This document shows, piece after piece, positions 1 through 9,160 of a stretch of 64,000 bases of DNA. Source of the stretch: CBDBND01 sp965262665 (GTDB lineage: Bacteria; Pseudomonadota; Alphaproteobacteria; Rhodospirillales; Rhodospirillaceae); the NCBI GenBank assembly GCA_965262665.1, contig CBDHFR010000004.1:558001-622000 (forward strand). The letters are read 5' to 3'. Numbering within the stretch: the stretch's first letter is position 1; every line of letters starts with the position of its first letter. The notes below the pieces were generated by a model, which saw only the letters and a program-made list of their open reading frames with translations, was not told where the DNA came from and ran no database searches. The position numbers and the translations under genes are program-made.

Positions 1-210
1 AGCCCATGCCTCATCGACCTGTATGCGCTTGCAGGGTAGGTTCACAAGCACGCGGTCCTGATACTCGGAAAACGCCTTTCCGGCATCCTCTAAAAGCTTA
101 ATCAGCGTGGTGCGGCTGATACCGGTTAGCCGTGTAATAGCTCGGAGTGAGATGCCCTCAGCCATCATTTGAAGGGCTTGGGCGCGTTTCTCGGGAGGAA
201 GCTTGTTCAT
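1..210 (-). CDS. IS1-family transposase, N-terminal part, cut by window edge
   Basis: Read on the minus strand, an ATG at 210 opens a frame that stays open to base 1 (70 codons). The product begins MNKLPPEKRAQAL and contains a helix-turn-helix-like stretch (GISLRAITRLTGISRTTLIKLL), then the segment KRIQVDEAW. That is the layout of the N-terminal part of IS1-type transposases, where an InsA-like DNA-binding region precedes the catalytic domain and a conserved VDE(I/A)W motif. The catalytic DDE residues would lie beyond the window, so completeness cannot be judged. The identification rests on recalled family sequence and is fairly secure as a transposase, less so as to subgroup. Confidence 0.7.
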   Translation of the reverse strand, partial: MNKLPPEKRAQALQMMAEGISLRAITRLTGISRTTLIKLLEDAGKAFSEYQDRVLVNLPCKRIQVDEAWA

Positions 211-300
211 AGACACGATAATGCACGTTCATGCCTGTCCGATCAAGTATAAAATAACAGTTTAAAGGGGATTCCCAATTCATAGGGATGGTGATAAAAG

Positions 301-341
301 AACCCCGTGCCTTAGCTTGTAGAGAGCTTTGGCACGGGGTT
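301..341 (-). terminator. Hairpin, possible minus-strand terminator
   Basis: AACCCCGTGCC (301-311) pairs perfectly with GGCACGGGGTT (331-341), and the loop contains a smaller AGCTT/AGCTT element. On the minus strand the stem is followed by CTTTTAT, a weak T-tract. No gene is recognised that it would terminate. It lies in the 211-591 gap, where I see no coding sequence. Confidence 0.4.
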
Positions 342-434
342 CCGTGGGCCTGATAGTCAAGTCCTACTTCATGTACCACCTACCTTTCGAGCCGTCACTA
401 CGGCTGCCACACTTCTTAGATGTTGATCTATAAG

Positions 435-463
435 ACCGAGCCCTGCCCTGGGCTCGGTTCTTC
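435..463 (+). terminator. Intrinsic terminator-like hairpin
   Basis: ACCGAGCCC (435-443) and GGGCTCGGT (450-458) form a perfect 9-bp stem with a 6-nt loop, followed on the plus strand by TTCTTCC. The T-tract is interrupted. No plus-strand gene is visible upstream, so it may terminate a short non-coding transcript or be left over from an element. Confidence 0.4.
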
Positions 464-591
464 CTTCCGGAAAAACTCTTAAGATCAGATGTACCTCATC
501 CACCATAGGAGGGCAAGGAGAAATGGGGCAGGGCTCCTATCTGGTTAGAAGGCCCTTGAATTAAAATCATTATTGTAATAGAAGGGCCTCC

Positions 592-969
592 ATGAGCAAG
601 ACTGATATAGAGGCCATCAAGTTGCGCCGGCAAGCCGTTCTCGCTGAGATTGACAGTCTTGAGGGCGAGCTAAAGGATTTGGATACTGCGCTTAGGGTTC
701 TCCACAGCCTCTTTCCTATTAGCAGTGAAACAGGGACAAAGTCTGGCCCCCCACGCCCAGAAGGCATTCCTACAATTTTTGAGATGGTTACCGAGTTTCT
801 CAATCAAGCCCCAGATGGATTGACCTACCAGCAAATTGTCGATGCAATTAGAGATAAATACTGGCCGGGCGTGAAGCCCAGGCAAATTACCCCCAGCATC
901 TACGGTTACGCTAAGCGAGGCCGTATAAAAAAGGCCAGTCCAGGAAGGTTTTGTGCACTTAGCAAGTGA
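592..969 (+). CDS. Small protein with coiled coil and winged-helix-like C-terminus, function unknown
   Basis: A 125-aa protein that I do not recognise by name. Residues 5-40 are rich in heptad-like Leu/Ile/Glu/Lys (LRRQAVLAEIDSLEGELKDL), suggesting a coiled coil. A Ser/Gly/Pro-rich linker follows. Residues 60-125 (from IFEMVTEFLNQAP through YAKRGRIKKA to the end) look like a small winged helix of the kind found in phage or mobile-element DNA-binding proteins. The ATG at 592 follows a purine-rich GAAGGGCC stretch. It sits alone between a transposase fragment and IS debris, so accessory origin is likely. A DNA-binding role is inference from predicted shape only. Confidence 0.6.
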   Translation: MSKTDIEAIKLRRQAVLAEIDSLEGELKDLDTALRVLHSLFPISSETGTKSGPPRPEGIPTIFEMVTEFLNQAPDGLTYQQIVDAIRDKYWPGVKPRQITPSIYGYAKRGRIKKASPGRFCALSK

Positions 970-1001
970 GCGTCAGACAGTCTCACTCCTGGCGATAAAC
1001 C

Positions 1002-1262
1002 CTATTTGGGTTTTGGTCTGTTCCAGCGCCGATTGGCGGCGTCTTGAGCGATTTCTTTTCGTCGGGTGGCGCTAAGCGATTCGGCGCGGGCGCGACCACC
1101 CTTTAGGCCTCCCGTTCGGCCTAATTCAACCGCTGATTGGTTCTTATTCTGGTCTATAGGCGGCGTGGGCGCTACATCTTCAACTTGGCCCGTGAGAATA
1201 TCACCAATCAACTTGCCGAGTTCCACGGGGTCTCGGGGTCGTTTAAGGCGCTTTGCTATCAT
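1002..1262 (-). CDS. Small basic KRPRDP-family protein (paralogue of 58764-58991)
   Basis: An 86-aa basic protein. It has an N-terminal KRPRDPVELGKLIGDILTG block, an acidic-to-polar linker, and a C-terminal block rich in Gly, Arg and Ala (AVELGRTGGLKGGRARA, then ATRRKEIAQDAANRRW). The same two-block layout recurs in the gene at 58764-58991, so the window holds two divergent paralogues. Proteins of this type are common in bacterial genomes and are usually annotated as hypothetical or histone-H1-like. The AxxxGRxGGxxGG repeat suggests nucleic-acid contact, but no function is established here. An IS21 end remnant begins about 65 bases upstream of its start. Confidence 0.65.
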   Translation of the reverse strand: MIAKRLKRPRDPVELGKLIGDILTGQVEDVAPTPPIDQNKNQSAVELGRTGGLKGGRARAESLSATRRKEIAQDAANRRWNRPKPK

Positions 1263-1326
1263 GAGGGCAGTATGCCACGGTTAGCCAGAAGGCTCAAACT
1301 GGCGCTATTCAAACTGTACCACTACC

Positions 1327-1485
1327 GCAAAATCAGTCCAGTTGGGCGGCGTAAAACCAGTCCATTTTATGTGATGCCGAAGGCGTTGTTGCGGGTTGTC
1401 CCGGTAGTGCATGGGAGGGACCCGCGCGGCTTTGCGTAGCGTTTCGCGTGTGCGAAGCGAAGGCGTGTGGGCGGTGCCTGTGTAC
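1327..1485 (-). mobile_element. IS21-family right-end remnant (inverted copy of 58407-58563)
   Basis: This 159-bp stretch is the reverse complement of about 58407-58563 with only a few mismatches by eye. It contains tandem IS21-type end motifs (GGCGGCGTAAAACCAGTCCA, and AAAATCAGTCCAGTTGGGC) and the GC-rich sequence that follows istB in the copy at 57.4-58.6 kb. No istA or istB sequence adjoins it. It is therefore a solo IS21 right end left by deletion or recombination, lying between the small gene at 1002-1262 and the permease. Confidence 0.8.
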
Positions 1486-1532
1486 TTGTAGTCATGGATG
1501 CGTCGCTCCGCGCCTGCCTGTAAAGGCCATCA

Positions 1533-2822
1533 TCATTCTACGACAAAGAAAACGATAAAGGTCATTGCGATCAAATATATAGCCTTGGGAACTTTCTGTG
1601 CTCGTCCCGTTGCCACCTTGATGGCGGCGTAGGACACAAAGCCAAACCCCAGTCCGTGGGTGATGGAAAAGGTCAAGGGCATGGAAATGGCTGTTATCAA
1701 GGCGGGCGTGTATTCGGTGAGATCGTCCCAGTCGATGTCGGTCAGGCTCTTGGCCATGACACAACCGACGTAGATCAACGCGGGTGCGGCAGCATAGCTT
1801 GGCACCATGGCCGCTAAAGGCGCAAAGAACACAGCAAAGAGGAAAAGAACGGCCACGACTAAGGCGGTCAGTCCAGTGCGACCGCCAGCGCGAATGCCGG
1901 GCACGCTTTCGATATACGCGGTGACGGGTGAAGTGCCCAGACAGCTCCCGGCTACGGTAGCAGCGCTGTCGGCGAAGAGAGCCTCCCTTAGCTTTGGCAA
2001 CTTTCCGTACCGGTCCAGAAAGCCGCCCACATGGGCGGTGCCGATCAGGGTGCCAGCAGAATCAAACAAGTCGACAATAAAGAAAGCGAAGATCACCGTA
2101 ATCAGCCCTACATCCAAGGCTGCGCCAATGTCGAGGGCAAGGAACGTGGGCGCCACGCTCGGGGGCGTGGAAACGACACCTGTCCAGGGTTGATACCCGA
2201 GCATGACCGCCACAAGCGTAGTGCCAAGAATGGCAACGAGCAGGGCTCCGGGAACCTTGCGGACTTCCAAGGCAACGATGGCAAAGAAGCAACCCACCGC
2301 TAACAGGACGGTGGGTTCAGTAAGGTCGCCGCCGGTCACAAAGGTAGCCGGGTCAGAAACTACGACGCCTGCGTTCTTAAGTCCGATAAAGGCGAGGAAC
2401 AGGCCAATGCCGGCAGCGGTAGCCAATTGCAGGGCGCGGGGAATGGCATTAACAACGGATTCTCGGAACCGGGTCACGCTGAGAGCGAGGAAGATCATTC
2501 CCAAGATGAAAACCGCACCCAATGCGGTCTGCCACGGATAGCCCATGCCCACAACCACGCCGTAGGCGAAATAGGCGTTAATGCCCATGCCAGGAGCCAA
2601 GGCAATGGGATAGTTGGTGAGAACGGCCATCAAGGCTGTGCCGATGCCAGCACCCAGGCACGTGGCGATAAAGGCGGCGCCGGGGGCAATTCCCGCATCG
2701 GCCATGACCGAGGGATTGACCACGGTAATATAGGCCATGGTGAGAAACGTGGTCGCCCCGGCAATCACTTCGGTACGCAGAGTTGTGCCATGTTCTGCAA
2801 GGCGAAACATATCATCGAACAT
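1533..2822 (-). CDS. NCS2-family purine permease, AzgA/PbuG-like
   Basis: A 429-aa polytopic inner-membrane protein of the AzgA subgroup of the NCS2 (nucleobase/ascorbate) family, which imports adenine, guanine or hypoxanthine by proton symport. The N-terminus (FRLAEHGTTLRTEVIAGATT) is the family signature. The segment FFIVDLFDSAGTLIGTA matches the conserved substrate/proton-site region. GMGINAYFAY and GTSPVTAYIESVPGIRAGGRTG are other conserved blocks. About 12-14 membrane segments fit the hydrophobic profile, and the length is normal. The ATG at 2822 gives the expected N-terminus. The 5' leader contains a candidate purine-sensing structure at 2994-3043. Exact substrate choice (hypoxanthine/guanine, adenine or xanthine) cannot be told from sequence alone. 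Confidence 0.92.
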   Translation of the reverse strand: MFDDMFRLAEHGTTLRTEVIAGATTFLTMAYITVVNPSVMADAGIAPGAAFIATCLGAGIGTALMAVLTNYPIALAPGMGINAYFAYGVVVGMGYPWQTALGAVFILGMIFLALSVTRFRESVVNAIPRALQLATAAGIGLFLAFIGLKNAGVVVSDPATFVTGGDLTEPTVLLAVGCFFAIVALEVRKVPGALLVAILGTTLVAVMLGYQPWTGVVSTPPSVAPTFLALDIGAALDVGLITVIFAFFIVDLFDSAGTLIGTAHVGGFLDRYGKLPKLREALFADSAATVAGSCLGTSPVTAYIESVPGIRAGGRTGLTALVVAVLFLFAVFFAPLAAMVPSYAAAPALIYVGCVMAKSLTDIDWDDLTEYTPALITAISMPLTFSITHGLGFGFVSYAAIKVATGRAQKVPKAIYLIAMTFIVFFVVE

Positions 2823-2993
2823 GGGCCGGGCTGCCGTCTTCTCCGTTCCTCAAAACATCACCATCCGATCCAAAATCCACACTGCGACTGCCGTCCCTTA
2901 CGAAAACCTCATCCGCCAGTCTTCATCATGCAAACCACGTATGTGTGGATGATGTTCTCGGAAAGCGTAGGCTCAAAGTGCCGCGCGACGATG

Positions 2994-3043
2994 GTCGTAT
3001 CATCTCTCTCGCCACGAACCCTATGACGGGTAGATTATACGAC
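2994..3043 (-). promoter_or_regulatory. Candidate xanthine/purine riboswitch (NMT1-like) in permease leader
   Basis: On the minus strand a 7-bp stem, GTCGTAT (3043-3037) with ATACGAC (3000-2994), closes an asymmetric internal loop. Inside, ACCC and GGGT form a short second stem with a GTCATA loop, and the return strand reads TCGTGGCGAGAGAGATG. A compact two-stem aptamer of about 50 nt with a large asymmetric purine-rich internal loop, in front of a purine permease, resembles the NMT1 (xanthine-I) riboswitch class of Proteobacteria. It lies 171 nt upstream of the permease start. The assignment is from memory of the class layout and from context. The remaining 2823-3168 leader shows no other gene. 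Confidence 0.5.
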
Positions 3044-3168
3044 AAAGGGTAAAGGTTCGGTAGTGCCGTGGCGGGCTTGACGTCGTGATTATCATCCACA
3101 TCGAGGAAGGCATTGTCAGACTAAATCGGCTTGAGCTGAAAAGTAAGATCTCCTATAGCATTTCCGAT

Positions 3169-3960
3169 TTATTCTGACGCATAGCCGTCAGCAACCAAGA
3201 AGTTCCTGCAGTGCGCGTGATTGAAGAGGCCGCAGACGTTACCGGCGGCTTTCCACAGATCATCGATGGTGCGGGGTTTTAAGCGCTTCATGTGAGCTTT
3301 GAACTTTGAAAATGCGAGCTCGATCGGGTTGAAGTCCGGCGCATAGGGCGGCAGGAACAAAAGCCATGCGCCCCGCTTTTCAACCGCCCGCCTGGCACCG
3401 TCGCGTTTGTCGGCCGGCAGATTGCCGGGGACAACAACAGCGCCTTTTTGAAGGGTCGGGGCGCGTTGCGTTTTGATGTACTGCTCGAATGCATCACCGT
3501 CCATGGCGCCCTCGATCAAATCAGGGCACCCAGGGCGCGGTCAGGCCGTCACCGCGCAATCCGGCAATGAAGGTCATGGTTTTCCAATGACCATGGGGAA
3601 TGGCGGCAACCATCCGCTGGCCGCTGGGACAGCGCCCCCGCAGGCGCGCCATTTTGGTATTGATACTTGTTTCGTCAAGGAACACGATCCTGCCGACCCG
3701 CTCGGGATGGGCCGGGAGCCGGGCCTGACGTTGGCGCCAAACCACGCGTGCTGCCTGCCCATCCGCGCGTTCCTGTTCACTGGCGTGGGCGGTTTTTTTA
3801 AAAAGCTGATCTTGCGCGCGCGGAACCAGTCATTAATCGTCGAAGTCGGCGCAATCACTTGGTGAACTTCGTCCAGACGCTCAGACAGCTCTTGCAGTGT
3901 CGGGTCTGGCGTCTCCTTAATCCAGCGCAGGATAACCGGCTTATTGTTGAAGTCGATCTG
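3169..3960 (-). pseudogene. IS630-family transposase, frameshifted remnant
   Basis: Three minus-strand frames together give one IS630-type transposase. The N-terminal part (ILRWIKETPDPTLQELSERL, then INDWFRARKISFLKK) reads in one frame down to about 3745. The central part with the first catalytic aspartate (RIVFLDETSINTKMARLRG, then PHGHWKTMTFIAGLRGDGLT) is in a second frame, 3745-3521. The C-terminal part (DGDAFEQYIKTQRAP, then LLFLPPYAPDFNPIELAFSK) is in a third, ending GYASE at 3169. The region that normally carries the second catalytic Asp (VVMDNLxxHK) reads VVVPGNLPADK, so that residue is lost as well. The element cannot be active. Confidence 0.85.
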
Positions 3961-4343
3961 AACCACCGCGGTGACATCAGCGCTTCGCGAAAGACCAGAA
4001 GGGTGGCGTCTACCCTGGGTAATGTCAGCGTAAAGGATGCCAATGGCGTCGATGTCAAAATAGGGCTCAACGTTTACGTCAAGCCTGACGATTGACACCG
4101 GTTCTGCTGCAACTCGCCGGTTATGCCGCAGGCGGGTATAAAGGCATAGATCTCAATTCGGTCGGTATGGCCTCAACACTGACGGCGGTGGGCTGGCCGG
4201 CGCACATGTGCCTGCTCGTCGCGAACCGGGCTGTTTCGTATGAGGCATGGCGCGGGCCGTGTGGAAGGGGTAAGAAAGCCAGCGGCCAAGGAAAATAAAT
4301 CATGCGGGCAAACCCGCTCGGGAGACGCCCGCCGGGAGCGGCC

Positions 4344-5114
4344 ATGGCGGAAAACGGACAATCTCAGAGCTTGGCGGTTCTGATCGACGCCGACAATACC
4401 AGCGCGCGCCATGCGCAGGCGATCTTCGAGGAGATCGTCAAGCTTGGCGAAGCCAACGTGCGGCGCATCTACGGCGATTTCTCGGGCAACCGCCTCGTCG
4501 GATGGGACAGCGAGATACAGGCGCTTGCAATCCTGCAGCACCAACAGCGCAACAACACCACCGGCAAGAACGCCGCCGACATCGCGCTGGTGATCGACGC
4601 CATGGACCTGATGCACAAGGGCAAGCTCGACGGCTTCTGCCTGGTGAGTTCCGACAGCGACTTCACCCGTCTCGCGCAGCGGCTGCGGGAGGACGGGCTC
4701 GTGGTCTACGGCTTCGGTGAGCGCAAGACCCCGGAGGCGTTCCGCAGCGCCTGCAACCGGTTCATCTACGTGGACAACCTGATGGAAAGCGGAGCGGACA
4801 AGGGGAGCGGTGCGGCGGCTTCGGCGGCGGCGGCAAAAAAGGAGCCTCCTTCAAAGGCCGTCAAAATCATCACCAAGGCGATTGAGGGCTCGGACGATGA
4901 CGGTTGGGCGAATCTCGGCAATGTCGGCAGCCGGATACTCGGTGCGGCGCCGGATTTCGATGCGCGCACCTACGGGTGCCCGAACCTGAGCACGCTGGTC
5001 TCCAAGTCCGGCGGTTTTGAAATCAGGAAGGAGCCGGGCCGGGCGATTTATATCCGCCGCAAGGCTGCAGGCGGCAAGGCGGCGGGGAAACCGGCGGCAG
5101 GCAAAGCTAAGTGA
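4344..5114 (+). CDS. NYN-domain (LabA/DUF88) protein with C-terminal OST-HTH/LOTUS domain
   Basis: A 256-aa protein. Residues 1-150 are a NYN domain of the PIN-like fold. LAVLIDADNTS carries the first acidic pair, followed by YGDFSG, KNAADIALVIDAMDL and CLVSSDSDFTRLAQRLRE, which together supply the clustered aspartates that bind metal in NYN ribonucleases. After an Ala/Gly-rich linker, residues about 175-240 form a LOTUS/OST-HTH module (KIITKAIEGSDDDGWANL, then FDARTYGCPNLSTLVSK), an RNA-binding winged helix. The C-terminus is a basic Lys/Ala/Gly tail. This two-domain layout is common in bacteria, and a role in RNA processing or decay is inferred. ATG 4344 is preferred over 4302 because GGGAG lies 5 bases upstream of it. 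Confidence 0.88.
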   Translation: MAENGQSQSLAVLIDADNTSARHAQAIFEEIVKLGEANVRRIYGDFSGNRLVGWDSEIQALAILQHQQRNNTTGKNAADIALVIDAMDLMHKGKLDGFCLVSSDSDFTRLAQRLREDGLVVYGFGERKTPEAFRSACNRFIYVDNLMESGADKGSGAAASAAAAKKEPPSKAVKIITKAIEGSDDDGWANLGNVGSRILGAAPDFDARTYGCPNLSTLVSKSGGFEIRKEPGRAIYIRRKAAGGKAAGKPAAGKAK

Positions 5115-7228
5115 CACAGGACGCCGGCGCGAGAGAACGATGCCGGTTTGCGGGAATGAAGGCCAATCCACGACGGCGCCGCAGATTGTGGTTCGGCGTC
5201 AAACTTTAACCCCTGCGATTCCAGCAAAAGCAATTAGGTAACGTGCCGTTCAGCACCAAGCCCATGCGCCGATTCACAGCCACGACCAAGGATGACGATA
5301 TCGTCCTCGTCCAATCTACATGGGCCGAACGGCAGTCTGGACTTCAACCAAGTAACGCGCGGGGAGAAACGATGAGGCAAAGCTTCACGGACGAGGTAAG
5401 CAGGCAACCCGGTCATTACGTCTACATGCCGATTGATCCGGGAAACGGTCAGACTTTCTAAATGGGTACGGGGTTACAGCCGGTATCGAAGCCGAACATC
5501 GTTGAGTCTCTTCTTCTGTGTCGCGCCCGGTGTCGTCCAGACCGCTGCCAAACATGTGGGTAAGGAAAGTGCGGGCATTGCCGCCAGGCGCATTGGCCGT
5601 GTGCATGGTTTCGTCTCCCGTCGATTGGTGATGGCAAGCGGCGGGGACGCCTCTCCTGGCCGTCCAGCCGCCGCCCCGCTCACGGCCAGACTCGTCCTCT
5701 TCATGGCGCGGGGCACACCCGGGGGAGCGGGCAAGCGGTGCCCAGCCGTTCCAGATCGTACAATGCGCCACGCACGCCCTCGGAACCAAGTCCTGAAATC
5801 CCTATTAGCTCATCGGTGGTGATGCCCTCGTCCGCGTCGGCCTCGATCAGCGCCCCGGCAATGCGCAGCAGCTGACGGCGATAGGTGTCTGTGATGCTTG
5901 CTCTTGCGAGCCGCTTGCGGGCCTCCTCGATCGAGTTCACCCGGAGAGAGGACGGAAACACCTGGACGAGGTTCTCCTCGCGGGTCAGCAGTTCCGTTTC
6001 CTCCAGCCAGGCGCCCAAGGCGTGGATACGGCCGTCCTCCGTGCCTACCTCAAGATCGAGAGAGACACAGCGCGGTCTGAAAGTTTGGTCCTGCTGTGAT
6101 GCCAAGGCACCGGCTTGCGGTCGGGAAGTCTGCGAAGCACCGACCGAATGACCGGCTGTGGTCGGCGAAATTCCAGGCAATCCATTGCGCCTATGCAAAA
6201 CGTCAGCCCTGGCTTTTACAGGCAGAACCGGCGGATGATGGCCAAGCGCAACCTAACGGTTTGGGTTCCAGGCATTGCAGGGCCGGGCCGGTGGAGGTTG
6301 TCCGGCCCACAGCGGCCAGCTTCGGAACGGTTCACGGCAGCGTGTCTGTATTTCTCTATCATGTTCGCATAATACACATCCGCCACAACAGCGCCGAAAA
6401 ATGCAATAGGAGCAACAAGAACGCAACGCTCAAGGGTTCTGATGGGCCAACTGAGATTCGGCGTAAGAGTTTGACCCCAGCGAACGCATCATCGTGCGCA
6501 AATAGAGGCGAATCTTGATACCGGCGTATCCAAAGATGTCGAGGAAATTGGCGTCATTTACATATCGTCCACCATCGTTGATAGAGGCGGCGAGCTCCGC
6601 AAGCGTTACTGGCGGTGAAGCCAGCGGCGCAAAATTGTGCAGCCTATAGCCTCTTATGTGATGTGGCGAGGGCGGGAGATGTATCGCGTGGACCTTAATG
6701 CGGTGGTTAGGCATCGACCGGCCGAGGATGGAGAAGAAGCTGAATTATTCAACGCCAACCGATATGGCCGTAAGAAGCAGGTGCAGGAGCCGAAGCTGAA
6801 TGCCTTCGCAGGTACCCAAGGGCGCGATTCTAGAAGCGGTCCGGTTTGAGGCGCTCAATCAACGGTACACGGCCGTTTGTATTTTATAGCGCCTGAAAGA
6901 CGAGCACCGGGTTGCCTTGCCAAGACGATTGATCAATAACGTTTGGACCCGTCACTCATTGGCAACACGTGGGCGGTTTACACCACGAATATCGGCCGAT
7001 GAGGTTTTCGGGAACGACAGCCCGAGACCCACTTCAACTCGCTTTTCTGAAAAAAGAGTTCGACAGCGGTAAACGCGCAAGTCCGTCCACATAGGCGAAA
7101 GGCCTGTTCCGTTTTGATCAGCTGTTCGTCAGGATCACCACGTACCAGTCCGCGCCGCAATAGGTACACAGTTTGAGGCGACACCGCTTAGAGCTGCTGC
7201 GGTGCGGGCAGGCCCGAAACGGATGCGC
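5115..7228. other. 2.1-kb stretch without an intact gene
   Basis: No frame here gives a convincing full-length protein. Apart from the RecQ-like remnant at 5701-6078, short open frames do not match a family I know. One minus-strand frame around 6430-6714 (containing RYVNDANFLDIFGYAGIKI) is protein-like but unrecognised. The region lies between the NYN gene and ftsH and is probably decayed mobile-element or island sequence. Confidence 0.6.
5701..6078 (-). pseudogene. Remnant of a RecQ-like helicase/exonuclease protein
   Basis: A minus-strand frame reads RCVSLDLEVGTEDGRIHALG, which resembles the first motif of a DEDD-type exonuclease domain. About 60 residues later come TDTYRRQLLRIAGALIEADADEG and ITTDELIGISGLGSEGVRG, followed by ALYDLERLG. 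I recall a similar block in large RecQ-like helicases carried by alphaproteobacterial islands, where these two parts are far apart. The frame therefore looks like an internally deleted, truncated remnant. No helicase motifs are present. The identification is tentative. Confidence 0.4.
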
Positions 7229-9160
7229 TCACTTGTTGGGCTGCGGTTCCGGTTCTAGACCCCCGGAGTCAGGCTCCTCGCCTCCTGAATCGGTAGTGGG
7301 AACAGATGTGCGGCGTCCCGGCGAGCGCGGCCGTGATGTTGGTTTTTCCGACTTGTCGATGGCCTCACCGCGCAAGAGTGTGTCGATTTCTTGCCGCGAC
7401 AGGGTTTCGTATTCCAGCAGACCCTTGGCGATGATTTCTAAATCATCACGATGCTCTTCGAGAATCTTCCGTGCCGACGCTTCCCCCTCGTCGACAAAGC
7501 GGCGCACTTCCTGATCGATCAGTTCAGCCGTCTTATCGGACACATTCTTCTGCTGCGCCACCGAATGGCCGAGGAACACCTCTTCCCGGTCGGCGTTATA
7601 GCGCAGCGGCCCCAGCCTTTTGGAAAAGCCGTATTCCGTTACCATGCGTCGGGCGATTTCCGTGGCGCGTTTGATGTCGTCTGACGCCCCGGTGGTGACT
7701 TTCTTCGCGCCGAAGATCATTTCCTCTGCCACGCGCCCGCCAAACAGGCTGGCAATCATGGCCTTCAGTTCTGTGATCGACTGGCTGTATTTATCCCGCT
7801 CGGGCAGGAACATGGTCACGCCCAACGCCCGGCCACGTGGAATGATAGTCACTTTGTGCAATGGATCGTGGCCTTCCGCATGCATCATGATGAGGGCGTG
7901 GCCCGCTTCGTGATAGGCGGTGATTTTCTTTTCGTCCTCGGTCATGACCATGGACCGCCGCTCGGCGCCCATCATCACCTTGTCCTTGGCCTCTTCAAAC
8001 TCCAGCATGGTGATGACCCGCTGCGTCTTACGCGCGGCAAGCAGTGCGGCTTCGTTGACAAGGTTAGCCAAGTCGGCGCCGGAGAAGCCGGGTGTGCCAC
8101 GGGCAATGATCTTAAGGTCTACTTCCGGTGAGATCGGCGTCTGGCGCGTGTGAACCTTGAGAATCTTTTCCCGGCCGATGATGTCGGGATTGGGCACCAC
8201 GACCTGACGGTCAAAGCGGCCTGGGCGCAGCAAAGCGGGATCAAGCACATCGGGTCTGTTGGTCGCCGCGATGAGGATAACGCCCTCGTTGGCTTCAAAG
8301 CCGTCCATCTCAACCAACAACTGGTTCAGGGTTTGCTCGCGCTCGTCGTTGCCACCGCCGAGACCGGCACCCCGATGACGGCCCACGGCGTCGATTTCGT
8401 CTATGAAAATGATGCACGGTGCGTTCTTTTTGCCTTGCTCGAACATGTCGCGCACGCGGCTGGCGCCGACGCCGACAAACATTTCAACGAAGTCGGAGCC
8501 GGAGATGGTGAAGAACGGTACATTGGCCTCGCCGGCGATGGACCGTGCCAACAAGGTTTTGCCGGTCCCCGGCGAGCCGACCAGCAGCACGCCTTTGGGA
8601 ATCTTGCCGCCGAGACGCTGGAATTTGGCCGGGTCGCGGAGAAACTCCACAATCTCTTCCAGTTCCTGTTTGGCTTCGTCTATGCCCGCCACATCTTCAA
8701 AGGTGACGCGCCCTTGCTGCTCGGTGAGTAGCTTGGCACGTGATTTGCCGAAACCGAAGGCTTTGCCGCCGCCTCCCTGCATCTGACGCATGAAAAAGAT
8801 CCACACGCCGATGAGCAGCAGCATCGGGAACCAGGAGATCAAAATGCTCCAAAAGGTGGTCCCACTGTCGCTGCGTGGCTCGGCTTTGATGTCGACACCG
8901 CTGGAGCGAAGCGTCGTAACCAAAGAGGGATCATCAGGCGCGTAGGTGCGGAACTGGCTGCCATCCCGGGTGATGCCGGTTATGTTGTTGCCTTGAAGGG
9001 TGACGCTACTGACCTCGTTGCCTTCAACGGAGGCCATGAATTCGGTGAAAGACAGCTCACGGCTGGGCGCACGGGATGTGGGCGATTGGAACAGATTGTA
9101 CAGGGCCACGATCAACATTAGGATGAGCACCCACAAAATCAAATTACGTTTGATCTTCAC
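7229..9160 (-). CDS. ftsH: ATP-dependent zinc metalloprotease FtsH
   Basis: A 643-aa inner-membrane AAA+ protease, close to the usual 640-650 aa. Two N-terminal membrane segments (about residues 5-25 and 105-125) flank a periplasmic domain. The AAA module has Walker A GSPGTGKT, Walker B CIIFIDEID, the second region of homology (NRPDVLDPALLRPGRFD) and the pore-loop area FVEMFVGVGASRVRD. The zinc site is YHEAGHALI. The acidic, Pro-rich tail is poorly conserved, as is normal. FtsH degrades membrane proteins and short-lived regulators such as RpoH and LpxC in proteobacteria, and both of those genes are present in this window. The usual alphaproteobacterial neighbours (tilS, pal) are absent. Both flanks are debris, so the locus appears rearranged. 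Confidence 0.97.
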   Translation of the reverse strand: MKIKRNLILWVLILMLIVALYNLFQSPTSRAPSRELSFTEFMASVEGNEVSSVTLQGNNITGITRDGSQFRTYAPDDPSLVTTLRSSGVDIKAEPRSDSGTTFWSILISWFPMLLLIGVWIFFMRQMQGGGGKAFGFGKSRAKLLTEQQGRVTFEDVAGIDEAKQELEEIVEFLRDPAKFQRLGGKIPKGVLLVGSPGTGKTLLARSIAGEANVPFFTISGSDFVEMFVGVGASRVRDMFEQGKKNAPCIIFIDEIDAVGRHRGAGLGGGNDEREQTLNQLLVEMDGFEANEGVILIAATNRPDVLDPALLRPGRFDRQVVVPNPDIIGREKILKVHTRQTPISPEVDLKIIARGTPGFSGADLANLVNEAALLAARKTQRVITMLEFEEAKDKVMMGAERRSMVMTEDEKKITAYHEAGHALIMMHAEGHDPLHKVTIIPRGRALGVTMFLPERDKYSQSITELKAMIASLFGGRVAEEMIFGAKKVTTGASDDIKRATEIARRMVTEYGFSKRLGPLRYNADREEVFLGHSVAQQKNVSDKTAELIDQEVRRFVDEGEASARKILEEHRDDLEIIAKGLLEYETLSRQEIDTLLRGEAIDKSEKPTSRPRSPGRRTSVPTTDSGGEEPDSGGLEPEPQPNK

